Shown: piece by piece, positions 1 to 6,115 of the stretch
How positions within the stretch are numbered: the first letter of the stretch is position 1
Layout: every line of letters starts with the position of its first letter
Origin: Caulobacteraceae bacterium
Lineage (GTDB): Bacteria; Pseudomonadota; Alphaproteobacteria; Caulobacterales; Caulobacteraceae
DNA length: 17,543 nt
Assembly (NCBI GenBank): GCA_020852035.1
Contig: JADZBR010000275.1
Location: 1-17,543 of the forward strand
Direction: 5' to 3'
The notes under the pieces: generated by a model
Database searches by the model: none
Told to the model about the DNA's origin: nothing
What the model saw: the letters and a program-made list of their open reading frames with translations, nothing else
Made by a program: the position numbers and the translations under genes

Positions 1-361
1 CGCAGATGGTCGGCTTGTCCATGTTGAAGAGCACGGTCGGCGGAGTGTTGCGCAGGTCGATGTTCACCGAGACCGCGCGGGCCTGCTTGTCCGAGCCGAT
101 GCCGGAGCCTTGCGTTGCGTCTACCAGGTCGAGCCCGGCGCAGAAGGCGCGGCCGGTGGCGGTGAGCACCACCACGCGCGCCTTCGGGTCCTCGTTGGCC
201 TGGATCAGCAGTTCGGTCAGCCGCTTCAGCATCGGGCCGGAGATGGTGTTCAGCCGCTCGGGCCGGTTGATCGTCAGGGTCGCGATCCCCTCCGACACCT
301 CGTAGAGAACTTCCTCGGCGGCGGGCGCGGCCGCCTGCTTGACGTCTGCCACAGCGCTCAT
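1..361 (-). CDS. Enoyl-CoA hydratase/isomerase (crotonase family), N-terminal part only
   Basis: The first 120 residues of a crotonase-fold protein are visible; the rest lies outside the window (family members are usually 250-280 residues). After a 17-residue polar/Ala leader comes YEVSEGIATLTINRPERLNT, the usual first strand and NRP turn. It is followed by VVVLTATGRAFCAGLDLVD at about residues 63-81, the conserved A-G-x-D segment that forms the oxyanion hole and CoA-binding loop. Family members hydrate or isomerise acyl-CoA esters in the cytoplasm, usually in beta-oxidation; the exact substrate cannot be told. The ATG is preceded by GAGGAAA at a good distance, and a promoter-like TTGCCG-N17-TTAGAT lies just upstream. 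The protein is divergent from the NTF2-like gene at 513. Confidence 0.9.
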   Translation of the reverse strand, partial: MSAVADVKQAAAPAAEEVLYEVSEGIATLTINRPERLNTISGPMLKRLTELLIQANEDPKARVVVLTATGRAFCAGLDLVDATQGSGIGSDKQARAVSVNIDLRNTPPTVLFNMDKPTIC

Positions 362-387
362 CGGCGTTTCCTCGGTTTTCTGCTTAT

Positions 388-423
388 GCCGTAAATCTAA
401 GCCCCGGCCGGAGGCGACGGCAA
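388..423 (-). promoter_or_regulatory. Predicted promoter of the crotonase gene
   Basis: Read on the minus strand, TTGCCG (418-423) is followed after exactly 17 nt by TTAGAT (395-400). These are reasonable -35 and -10 hexamers for a housekeeping sigma factor. Transcription would start near 388, leaving a leader of about 27 nt that contains the GAGGAAA ribosome-binding site. Found by eye; no start-site data. Confidence 0.45.
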
Positions 424-512
424 GGCCGACCCTGCGTCAGCGCGACAAGGCGGCTTGAACGTCCGGGGCGCTGCGTGGATGGTGCGCGCGTTCGCCTGTG
501 AGGAACCGCCTG

Positions 513-896
513 ATGACCGATCACCCCCAAGCCGTCGCCGCCGCCATGCAGTGCCTCGACGACTTCATGACCGCCTTCAACGCCCGCGACGTGAAAGCCT
601 TCGAGAAGACCTTCAACCTGCCGAGCGTGCGGCTGGCCTCCAACAAGATGGTGATCATCGAGAGCGGCTATCACCAGCCGGAGATGTTCGACCGCGGGCC
701 GCTGGCCGAATGGGACCACTCGGCCTGGGAGCGGCGCGAGGTGATCCATTCGGGCGCCGACAAGGTGCACATCGACACCCGCTTCACCCGCTATCGCAAG
801 GACGGCAGCGTCATCGGCGGCTTCGACTCCATCTATGTGGTGACCTGCGAGGAGGGCCACTGGGGCGTGAAGGCCCGCTCCAGCTACGCGCCGTAA
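513..896 (+). CDS. Small NTF2-like/SnoaL-like protein of unknown function
   Basis: A 127-residue soluble protein. The opening helix ending in DDFMTAFNARDVKAFEKTFN is the classic beginning of an NTF2-like (SnoaL/DUF4440) cone fold. Later strands DKVHIDTRFTRYRKDG and the C-terminal GHWGVKARSSYAP also fit. Such proteins bind small ligands or act as isomerases or cyclases, but the function of this one cannot be inferred. The ATG at 513 was chosen because AGGAA lies 7 nt upstream. A GTG at 498 is in frame but would place that ribosome-binding site inside the coding sequence. It is followed after 60 nt by the reductase at 957 on the same strand, so the two may be co-transcribed. Confidence 0.8.
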   Translation: MTDHPQAVAAAMQCLDDFMTAFNARDVKAFEKTFNLPSVRLASNKMVIIESGYHQPEMFDRGPLAEWDHSAWERREVIHSGADKVHIDTRFTRYRKDGSVIGGFDSIYVVTCEEGHWGVKARSSYAP

Positions 897-956
897 GGGT
901 TTGCGCCGCTGGTCCCGGCCCGGCATGGTCGCGCCGCAACAAGCGGGGAGGCGGGC

Positions 957-2141
957 ATGAACCCGGCGGCGGAGTTCGACATCATCGTCTATGGCGCCAG
1001 CGGCTACACCGGCCGGCTGGTGGAAGAATACCTGGCCAAACGCTACGGCGTCGGCGGCGAGGTGACCTGGGAGATGGCCGGGCGCAGCGCCGACAAGCTG
1101 GCCGCGGTGCGTGACGAGATCGGCGCGCCGGCCGATACGCCGCTGGTGGTGGCCGACGCGGACGACGCGGCCTCGCTGGAGGCGATGGTCAAACGCGGCA
1201 AGGCGATCCTGACCACGGTGGGGCCCTACCAGCTCTACGGCTCGGCGCTGGTCGCGGCCTGCGCCAGGGCCGGGACCGACTACCTCGATCTCTGCGGCGA
1301 GCCGGCCTGGATGCGCAAGATGATCGACGCGCACGACGCCGAGGCGAAGGCCAGCGGCGCCCGCATCCTCTTCTCCTGCGGCTTCGATTCCATTCCCTTC
1401 GAGCTCGGGACCTGGTTCGTGCAGCAGGAGGCCCGGCGGGCGTTCGGCGCGCCGGCCTCGCGCGTGAAGGGCCGGGTGCGCGGCATGAAGGGCGGCTTCT
1501 CGGGCGGCACGGCGGCGAGCCTGAAGGCGACGATGGCCGCGGCCATGCAGGATCCCGGGGTGATCGAACTGCTGCGCGACCCCTTCGCCCAGACGCCGGG
1601 CTTCACCGGCCCCGAGCAGCCGCTGGGCGCGGCGCCCGAGCATGACCCGGATATCGACGCCTGGGTCGCGCCCTTCGTGATGGCGGCGATCAACACCCGC
1701 AACGTGCATCGCTCCAACGCCCTGCTGGGCCACGCCTACGGCAGGGACTTCGTCTACGACGAGATGCTGATCACCGGCCCCGGCGATGAGGGCGAGGCGG
1801 CGGCGAAGGCCGTGGCGTCGGCCGGCCCCGGCCTCGGCGGCGAGGGCGGGCCCCAGCCGGGCGAGGGGCCGACGAAGGAGGAGCGCGAGAGCGGCTTCTT
1901 CGACGTGCTGTTCGTCGCCCTGGGGCCCGACGGCCGGCAGGTGCGCGCCGCGGTCGGCGGCGACAAGGATCCCGGCTACGGCTCGACCTCGAAGATGATC
2001 GGCGAGACGGCGGCCTGCCTGGTGAAGGACGCGCCGGAAGTCGCCGGCGGCATCTGGACCCCCGGCGCGGCGTTGCGCGGCAAGCTGGTCGACCGGCTAC
2101 AGGCCAACGCCGGCCTGACGTTCAGGGTGGAGAGCGCCTGA
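957..2141 (+). CDS. Saccharopine dehydrogenase-like NAD(P)-binding reductase (trans-acting enoyl reductase type)
   Basis: A 394-residue protein with an N-terminal Rossmann motif GASGYTG at residues 13-19, then ARR-type basic residues (AGRSADKLAAV) that suggest NADP binding. ILTTVGPYQLYGSALVAACA and YLDLCGEPAWM are characteristic of the saccharopine dehydrogenase-like family. This family includes the mycobacterial trans-acting enoyl reductase and many uncharacterised oxidoreductases. The usual members are 390-420 residues, so this looks complete. A Gly/Pro-rich linker at about residues 286-306 interrupts the C-terminal domain. It is cytoplasmic with no membrane segment. The ATG is preceded by GGGGAGG. 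True lysine-pathway activity is unlikely; a lipid or acyl substrate is more probable but unproven. Confidence 0.82.
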   Translation: MNPAAEFDIIVYGASGYTGRLVEEYLAKRYGVGGEVTWEMAGRSADKLAAVRDEIGAPADTPLVVADADDAASLEAMVKRGKAILTTVGPYQLYGSALVAACARAGTDYLDLCGEPAWMRKMIDAHDAEAKASGARILFSCGFDSIPFELGTWFVQQEARRAFGAPASRVKGRVRGMKGGFSGGTAASLKATMAAAMQDPGVIELLRDPFAQTPGFTGPEQPLGAAPEHDPDIDAWVAPFVMAAINTRNVHRSNALLGHAYGRDFVYDEMLITGPGDEGEAAAKAVASAGPGLGGEGGPQPGEGPTKEERESGFFDVLFVALGPDGRQVRAAVGGDKDPGYGSTSKMIGETAACLVKDAPEVAGGIWTPGAALRGKLVDRLQANAGLTFRVESA

Positions 2142-2147
2142 CGGCGG

Positions 2148-2187
2148 CTGTCGCAAATCTGTGACGAAACTGCCGAGAACTCGTCAC
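2148..2187 (+). promoter_or_regulatory. Tandem Pho box (predicted PhoB-binding site) upstream of pstS
   Basis: Four heptamers occur at an exact 11-bp period: CTGTCGC (2148), CTGTGAC (2159), CTGCCGA (2170) and TCGTCAC (2181). The first two, with the AAAT between them, match the classical PhoB box CTGTCATAAATCTGTCAC at 15 of 18 positions. The block begins 7 nt after the stop codon of the reductase gene and ends 60 nt before the pstS ATG. This fits activation by phospho-PhoB under phosphate limitation. No clear -10 hexamer could be fixed. Confidence 0.75.
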
Positions 2188-2247
2188 TGGAGGCGCAGCG
2201 GTGCAGGCGGTAGGTCCGCGCCGAAGTCGGAAAACGGGAATCGGCAG

Positions 2248-3312
2248 ATGATCAGGATCTGGGTGTCCGTGGCCGCGGCGGCGCTGGCCCTGGCGGCGTG
2301 CGGCGACGGCGGCGCGGCCCGCAAGAGCGGTTCGACCGCGCCGCAGGTGTGGGCTGCTGGCTCCTCGACGGTGTTCCCCTTCGCCACCCGCGTGGCCGAG
2401 AACGTGGCGCGCACCACCGGCCATCCGGCCGGCAAGGTCGAGGCCCTGGGCACCGGCGGCGGCATCAAGCTGTTCTGCGGTGGCCAGGGGAACGCCTATC
2501 CCGACGTCGCCACCGCCTCGCGCCAGATGAAGAAGTCCGAGTTCGAGCAGTGCGCCGCCAACGGCGTGGCCAACATCATCGAGCTGAAGATCGGCTACGA
2601 CGGGCTGGTGGTGGCGCACGACATCACCGATCCGACCTTCGATATGACCCTGGAGGATCTCTACAGGGGCCTGGCCGCCGAACTGCCGGCCGCCGGCGGC
2701 GCCTTCGCCAGGAATGCGGCGGTCAACTGGTCGGACGTGCGCGCGGGTCTGCCGGCCAGCCGCATCGTCGTCTACGGCCCGCCGCCGACCTCCGGCACGC
2801 GCGATTCCTTCGTCGAGCTCGGCATGGAGGGCGGCGCCAGGAAGCTGCCGGCGATGGCGGCGCTGAAGGCGTCGGACGAGGACGCGTTCAAGGCCAAGAG
2901 CCACGCCCTGCGCACCGACGGCGCCTGGATCGACGCCGGCGAGAACGACAACGCCGTGGTCCAGACGCTCACCAAGACGCCCGGCGCACTGGGCGCCTTC
3001 GGCTACTCCTTCCTCGACAACAACCGCGACAAGGTGAAGGCGGTGAAGCTGGACGGCGTCGAGCCGACGCTGGTCACCATCGCCGACGGATCCTATCCCC
3101 TGGCCCGCTCGCTGTTCATCTACGTCAAGAAGGACCGCATGGCCGTGGTCCCGGGCCTGAAGCCCTACGTCGACGCCTTCATCTCCGACGCGGCGGCCGG
3201 GACCGGCGGCTACCTGCAGGAGCGCGGCCTGGTGCCGCTGCCCAAGGCCGAGCACGACGCCCAGAAGGCGGTCGCGGCGGCCGGCACGGTGATGTCGGCG
3301 CCGGCGTCGTAG
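2248..3312 (+). CDS. pstS: PstS-family phosphate-binding lipoprotein
   Basis: A 354-residue substrate-binding protein of the high-affinity phosphate ABC transporter. The N-terminus has a basic residue, a hydrophobic stretch and a lipobox, LALAAC, with the lipidated cysteine at residue 18. The mature protein should therefore be anchored in a membrane and face the periplasm. Phosphate-site motifs are visible: AAGSSTVFPF (36-45), GTGGGIKLFC (68-77), PDVATASRQM (85-94), SGTRDSF (182-188) and GAFGYSFL (249-256). The start at 2248 was chosen because it begins the signal peptide; a GTG at 2161 in the same frame lies inside the Pho box. No pstC, pstA, pstB or phoU follows, so the gene is separated from its permease. 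A weak ribosome-binding site (GGGAA) precedes it. Confidence 0.9.
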   Translation: MIRIWVSVAAAALALAACGDGGAARKSGSTAPQVWAAGSSTVFPFATRVAENVARTTGHPAGKVEALGTGGGIKLFCGGQGNAYPDVATASRQMKKSEFEQCAANGVANIIELKIGYDGLVVAHDITDPTFDMTLEDLYRGLAAELPAAGGAFARNAAVNWSDVRAGLPASRIVVYGPPPTSGTRDSFVELGMEGGARKLPAMAALKASDEDAFKAKSHALRTDGAWIDAGENDNAVVQTLTKTPGALGAFGYSFLDNNRDKVKAVKLDGVEPTLVTIADGSYPLARSLFIYVKKDRMAVVPGLKPYVDAFISDAAAGTGGYLQERGLVPLPKAEHDAQKAVAAAGTVMSAPAS

Positions 3313-3332
3313 GGCGCCGCTGACACAAAGGA

Positions 3333-3437
3333 GTGTCATCCCGGACGGCCCGCAGGGCCGATCCGGGACCCAGGGCCAAGCGCACTGCAGAACCCCCTGG
3401 GTCCCGGCTCTACGCTTCGCTCCGGCCGGGATGACAC
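3333..3437. repeat. Palindromic intergenic repeat element with nested hairpins
   Basis: A 105-bp element bounded by perfect 12-nt inverted arms, GTGTCATCCCGG (3333-3344) and CCGGGATGACAC (3426-3437). Inside it are a second perfect 13-nt inverted pair, CCGGGACCCAGGG (3363-3375) with CCCTGGGTCCCGG (3395-3407), and a small hairpin CGGCCC-GCA-GGGCCG (3346-3360). The GTGTCATCCCGG ends and the GGGACCCAGG core resemble dispersed intergenic palindromes common in alphaproteobacterial genomes. It lies 20 nt after pstS and could end its transcript. Confidence 0.75.
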
Positions 3438-3483
3438 GGGTAGAGCGGTCCAGATTCGCGCGGCGATCTGCTAAGCTGGCGCG

Positions 3484-3771
3484 ATGGGCCTCGGCTTCAC
3501 CAAGAAACTGCGCGAGCCGATCCGCAACGGCGAGATCGACTGCACGGTGCGCATCTGGCAGTCGCCGCGGGTCAAGGTCGGCGGCCGCTACGTCATGGAG
3601 GGCGGCGAGGTCGAGGTCACCGCCATGCGCCAGATCGCCCTGGCCGATATCACCCCGGCGCTGGCGCGCCGCTCCGGCTTCGAGGGCGTCGTCGACCTCC
3701 TGAAGGTGGCCAAGCACGGGCCGGGCGAGAAGGTCTATCTGATCGACTTCGTCTTTCGCCCGGCCGGCTGA
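3484..3771 (+). CDS. Short ASCH/PUA-like protein
   Basis: A 95-residue protein with no signal or membrane segment. The pattern YVMEGGEVEVTAMRQIALADITPALARRSGFEGVVDLL, with the terminal YLIDFVF strand, is typical of ASCH domains, PUA-related beta barrels expected to bind RNA. In these proteins a gly-rich turn is followed by a V-x-x-x-I-x-L-x-D-I helix entry. Proteins of this size are usually single-domain ASCH proteins of unknown target. The ATG has no Shine-Dalgarno sequence; GCTAAG lies 14 nt upstream and may be a -10 element of a leaderless or near-leaderless message. It stands alone between two inverted-repeat regions. Confidence 0.75.
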   Translation: MGLGFTKKLREPIRNGEIDCTVRIWQSPRVKVGGRYVMEGGEVEVTAMRQIALADITPALARRSGFEGVVDLLKVAKHGPGEKVYLIDFVFRPAG

Positions 3772-3772
3772 A

Positions 3773-3818
3773 CCGCGGGGCCGCGCCGGCAAGGGGCCCA
3801 TGCCGCCGGCCCTCGCGG
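3773..3818. terminator. Possible hairpin after the ASCH gene
   Basis: CCGCGGGGCCG (3773-3783) can pair with CGGCCCTCGCGG (3807-3818), with one bulged base, directly after the ASCH stop codon. The downstream tail on the plus strand is A-rich (GGAAAAATC), not T-rich, so this is not a canonical intrinsic terminator. Confidence 0.35.
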
Positions 3819-3913
3819 AAAAATCCCGATCCGAAGCTCCCTGCGCCGTTGACGCCCGGTCAGGGCGGGGATACCGCTATTAATAATTAGTCGCAACAAA
3901 GCGAGTCCCCGCC

Positions 3914-4405
3914 ATGACGCCCGATCCTCTCGGCCCCGCCGACCTGCGCGAGCTCAGCTATGGCGAACACCTGGTGGTGTGGGCGCTCCGCGCCTTCGCG
4001 GCCGGGCGCATCCAGTGCCCGACGCTGGTGCGCGAGTTCCGCTCGGCCTGCGGCGAGCTGGCCGCCGAGGCGCGCAACGCCTTCATCGTCTTCGCCCAGC
4101 AGCTGGCCGCGCGGGGCCGGCGGCCGATCGTGCTGGCCGCGCCGGGCTGCCTGACCCTGACCCGCGACGAACAGATCGTCTGCGCCCTGTTCGCCGACGC
4201 GCAGGGCGGGGCGGAGGCGCGTTTCGAGGCGCGCCTGGCCTATCTGCTCGGCCGCGCGGCCGAGCCGCCATTCTTCGCCGCCGCCGAGGTGACCGCCCGG
4301 GCGCTGGCCCTGAACGGCCACCGCCTCGCCGCCTTCGCCCAGATCACCGGCGCACAGCAAAACTCGCCCCGGGCGGAGCGGTCGGTCCTGAGGGCCCGCG
4401 CATGA
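3914..4405 (+). CDS. Protein of unknown function, first of a paralogous cysteine-containing pair
   Basis: A 163-residue, mainly helical, soluble protein that I do not recognise as a named family. Notable points are GEHLVVWALRAFAAGRIQCP (residues 17-36) and APGCLTLTRDEQ (76-87). It aligns with the next gene: in both, E-x-L leads to a CP dipeptide, and a cysteine sits six residues before a shared DEQ (Cys79 here). The distance from the first Glu to DEQ is 67 residues here and 68 in the partner. Cysteines are at 35, 46, 79 and 90. The ATG is preceded by a poor ribosome-binding site, and an unusually AT-rich patch (3876-3891) upstream may hold the promoter. Its TGA overlaps the start of the next gene as ATGA. 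Confidence 0.8.
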   Translation: MTPDPLGPADLRELSYGEHLVVWALRAFAAGRIQCPTLVREFRSACGELAAEARNAFIVFAQQLAARGRRPIVLAAPGCLTLTRDEQIVCALFADAQGGAEARFEARLAYLLGRAAEPPFFAAAEVTARALALNGHRLAAFAQITGAQQNSPRAERSVLRARA

Positions 4406-4878
4406 TCGTCGCGCACAACCCCGGCGCCGACCCGGCGGCGACCGGTCCGGACGGCCTGTGGCCCGCCGAGCGGCTGCTCTTGACCGGCATCCGTGTCTGG
4501 GGCCGCCTGCGGGTCGAGGGGCGCTGCCCGCACGAGACGGTGCGCGCCGGCCTCGAACTGGTCGCCTCGCCGCGCAGCGCGGCGCTCTTCGTCGCCTTCA
4601 TGGACCGCTACGAGCGCGCCTGCCTGAAGCCGCTGGAGGTGCACTGCCCCTGCTGCCCCGGCTATTCCGCCGACGAGCAGCGGCTGGTGCTGGCCTGCGG
4701 CGTCGGGCCGGTGGCCGGCGACATCGCCCGGCGGCTGCTGCAGCCGCTGGTCAGCGACGCCGCCCCGCTGCTGGCCATCGGCCGCAGCCTCAACGCCTCG
4801 CTGGCCGCCGACGGCCTGGAGCTGCCGGTGCGGCTGGCCGACGAGCCGGCCGAGCGCGAGGCGCGCGTGCTGCATTAG
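4402..4878 (+). CDS. Protein of unknown function, second of the paralogous pair, with an HCPCC cluster
   Basis: A 158-residue protein that begins at the ATG of an ATGA overlap with the preceding gene, so translation is probably coupled. It shares the layout of that neighbour: an E-x-L helix, a CP dipeptide (42-43) and a cysteine six residues before DEQ (Cys85, DEQ at 91-93). In addition it has a cluster HCPCCPG (81-87), plus Cys74 and Cys99. The cluster could bind a metal or form disulfides; no complete zinc-ribbon pattern is visible. The C-terminus ends with LELPVRLADEPAEREARVLH. No signal peptide or membrane segment is seen. The function is unknown. Confidence 0.8.
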   Translation: MIVAHNPGADPAATGPDGLWPAERLLLTGIRVWGRLRVEGRCPHETVRAGLELVASPRSAALFVAFMDRYERACLKPLEVHCPCCPGYSADEQRLVLACGVGPVAGDIARRLLQPLVSDAAPLLAIGRSLNASLAADGLELPVRLADEPAEREARVLH

Positions 4879-4934
4879 CGCGGCTTGACGCCGCCGGCCG
4901 TTGGGCGATCCTCGGCGCCTGACGGGGCGGGGAC

Positions 4935-5954
4935 ATGATCCGGCGGCAGGTGCTGATGATGGGCGCGGCGATGGCGGCCGGCGGCGGGACGGCGCGGCCC
5001 CGGCCGATCGTCATCGCCCACCGCGGCGCCTCCGGCGAGCGGCCGGAACATACGCTGGCGGCCTATCGGCTGGCGATCGCCCAGGGGGCGGACTTCATCG
5101 AGCCCGACCTGGTGGCGACCCGCGACGGGGTGCTGGTCGCCCGCCACGAGAACGAGATCTCCCAGACCACCGACGTCGCCGACCACGCCGAATTCGCAGG
5201 CCGCCGGACCGAGAAGACTATCGACGGCCAGACGGTTAGCGGCTGGTTCACCGAAGACTTCACGCTCGCCGAACTGAAGCGCCTGCGCGCCCGCGAGCGG
5301 CTGCCGCAGCTGCGTCCCGGCAATGTCCGCTACGATGGCCGCGAGTCGATCCCGACCTTCCAGGAGGTCATCGACCTGGCCCGCCGGGAGGGCGCCCAGC
5401 GGGGCAGGGCGGTGGGCCTCTATCCGGAGCTGAAGCATCCGGCGCATTTCCGCTCGCGGGACCTGGCGCTGGAGCCGCGGCTGCTGGAGGCGCTGGCCCG
5501 CAACCGGCTGGACCGGCGCGAGGCGTCGGTCTTCGTCCAGTGCTTCGAGGTCGCGCCGTTGCAGGCGCTGCGCGAGCAGACCCCCGTGCGCCTGGTGCAG
5601 CTGATCGCCGCCGACCAGGGGCCCGCCGACCGGCCGCAGGCGCGCCCGGCGCAGATGACCAGTCCCGAGGGCCTGGCCGCCATCGCCGGCTACGCCGACG
5701 GGATCGGGGTGGAGAAGGCGCTGCTGGCGTCCGGCCGGCTGGTGGCCGACGCGCACCGGGCGGGCCTTGTGGTCCACGCCTGGACCTACCGCGCCGAGAA
5801 CGCCTTCCTGCCGCCGGCGCTGCGGCGCGGGGAGGCGGCGGGCGACCACGGCGACCTGGCCGCGGAGCTGCGCGCGGCCTTCGCCCTTGGGCTCGACGGG
5901 GTGTTCTCCGACTTCCCGGGCGCGGCGGTCGCGGCGCGGGACGGCGCCGGCTGA
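4935..5954 (+). CDS. Glycerophosphodiester phosphodiesterase, GlpQ type, with export signal
   Basis: A 339-residue GDPD-family TIM barrel that hydrolyses glycerophosphodiesters to glycerol 3-phosphate and an alcohol. The active-site parts are all present: IAHRGASGERPEHTLAAY (His29, Arg30), FIEPDLVATRDG (Glu56, Asp58), His71 in VARHENE, and GLYPELKHP further on. The C-terminal HAWTYRAEN and LGLDGVFSDFP segments complete the barrel. It starts MIRRQVLMMGAAMAAGGG, a short twin-arginine-like leader, so periplasmic export by Tat is plausible, although the leader is short. The ATG is preceded by GGGGCGGGG. The gene lies 56 nt after the unknown pair. Its length fits the periplasmic GlpQ group (about 330-360) more than the shorter cytoplasmic UgpQ group. 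Confidence 0.9.
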   Translation: MIRRQVLMMGAAMAAGGGTARPRPIVIAHRGASGERPEHTLAAYRLAIAQGADFIEPDLVATRDGVLVARHENEISQTTDVADHAEFAGRRTEKTIDGQTVSGWFTEDFTLAELKRLRARERLPQLRPGNVRYDGRESIPTFQEVIDLARREGAQRGRAVGLYPELKHPAHFRSRDLALEPRLLEALARNRLDRREASVFVQCFEVAPLQALREQTPVRLVQLIAADQGPADRPQARPAQMTSPEGLAAIAGYADGIGVEKALLASGRLVADAHRAGLVVHAWTYRAENAFLPPALRRGEAAGDHGDLAAELRAAFALGLDGVFSDFPGAAVAARDGAG

Positions 5955-6080
5955 CGTTGCATCGACCTGGGGACGGCCGGTGGTTTGGCGGCTGCCGGAA
6001 TGGCGGGGGAAAGGGCTTCGGCCATGCTGCCTCCGGGCGTTCAATCCGCGGCGCGGGGCGAAGTTCCTGCGGCCGCGGGC

Positions 6081-6110
6081 TTGACCTCGCCGCGCGGGAC
6101 GGCTGCTAGG
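6081..6110 (+). promoter_or_regulatory. Predicted promoter of thiO, possibly giving a leaderless mRNA
   Basis: TTGACC at 6081-6086 lies 35 nt before the thiO ATG, and GCTAGG (6105-6110) falls in the -10 zone. Transcription would start at or very near the ATG at 6116. The only purine-rich stretch upstream (AGGGGG) is too close to the start for normal ribosome-binding-site spacing. Confidence 0.4.
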
Positions 6111-6115
6111 GGGCG

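Noticed and set aside
384..1733. Long minus-strand reading frame of 449 codons opposite the NTF2-like and reductase genes
   Set aside because: Low-complexity Arg/His/Gly/Ala-rich translation without domains; it lies antisense to genes with clear family motifs and good ribosome-binding sites. A GC-driven shadow.
2161..2247. Longer pstS beginning at GTG 2161
   Set aside because: The extension would put 29 charged residues before a perfect lipoprotein signal peptide and would start within the Pho box.
2122..3801. Minus-strand reading frame of 559 codons across pstS and the ASCH gene
   Set aside because: Shadow frame: it runs through the Pho box, the pstS gene and the palindromic repeat, and its translation matches no family.
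3849..3884. TTGACG ... TATTAA as a standard promoter for the gene at 3914
   Set aside because: The spacer is 24 nt, far from the usual 16-18.
5955..6115. Possible TPP riboswitch before thiO
   Set aside because: None of the conserved TPP-aptamer blocks (CUGAGA, ACCUGA-type) can be found in the interval; apart from the promoter-like sequence I see nothing in it.
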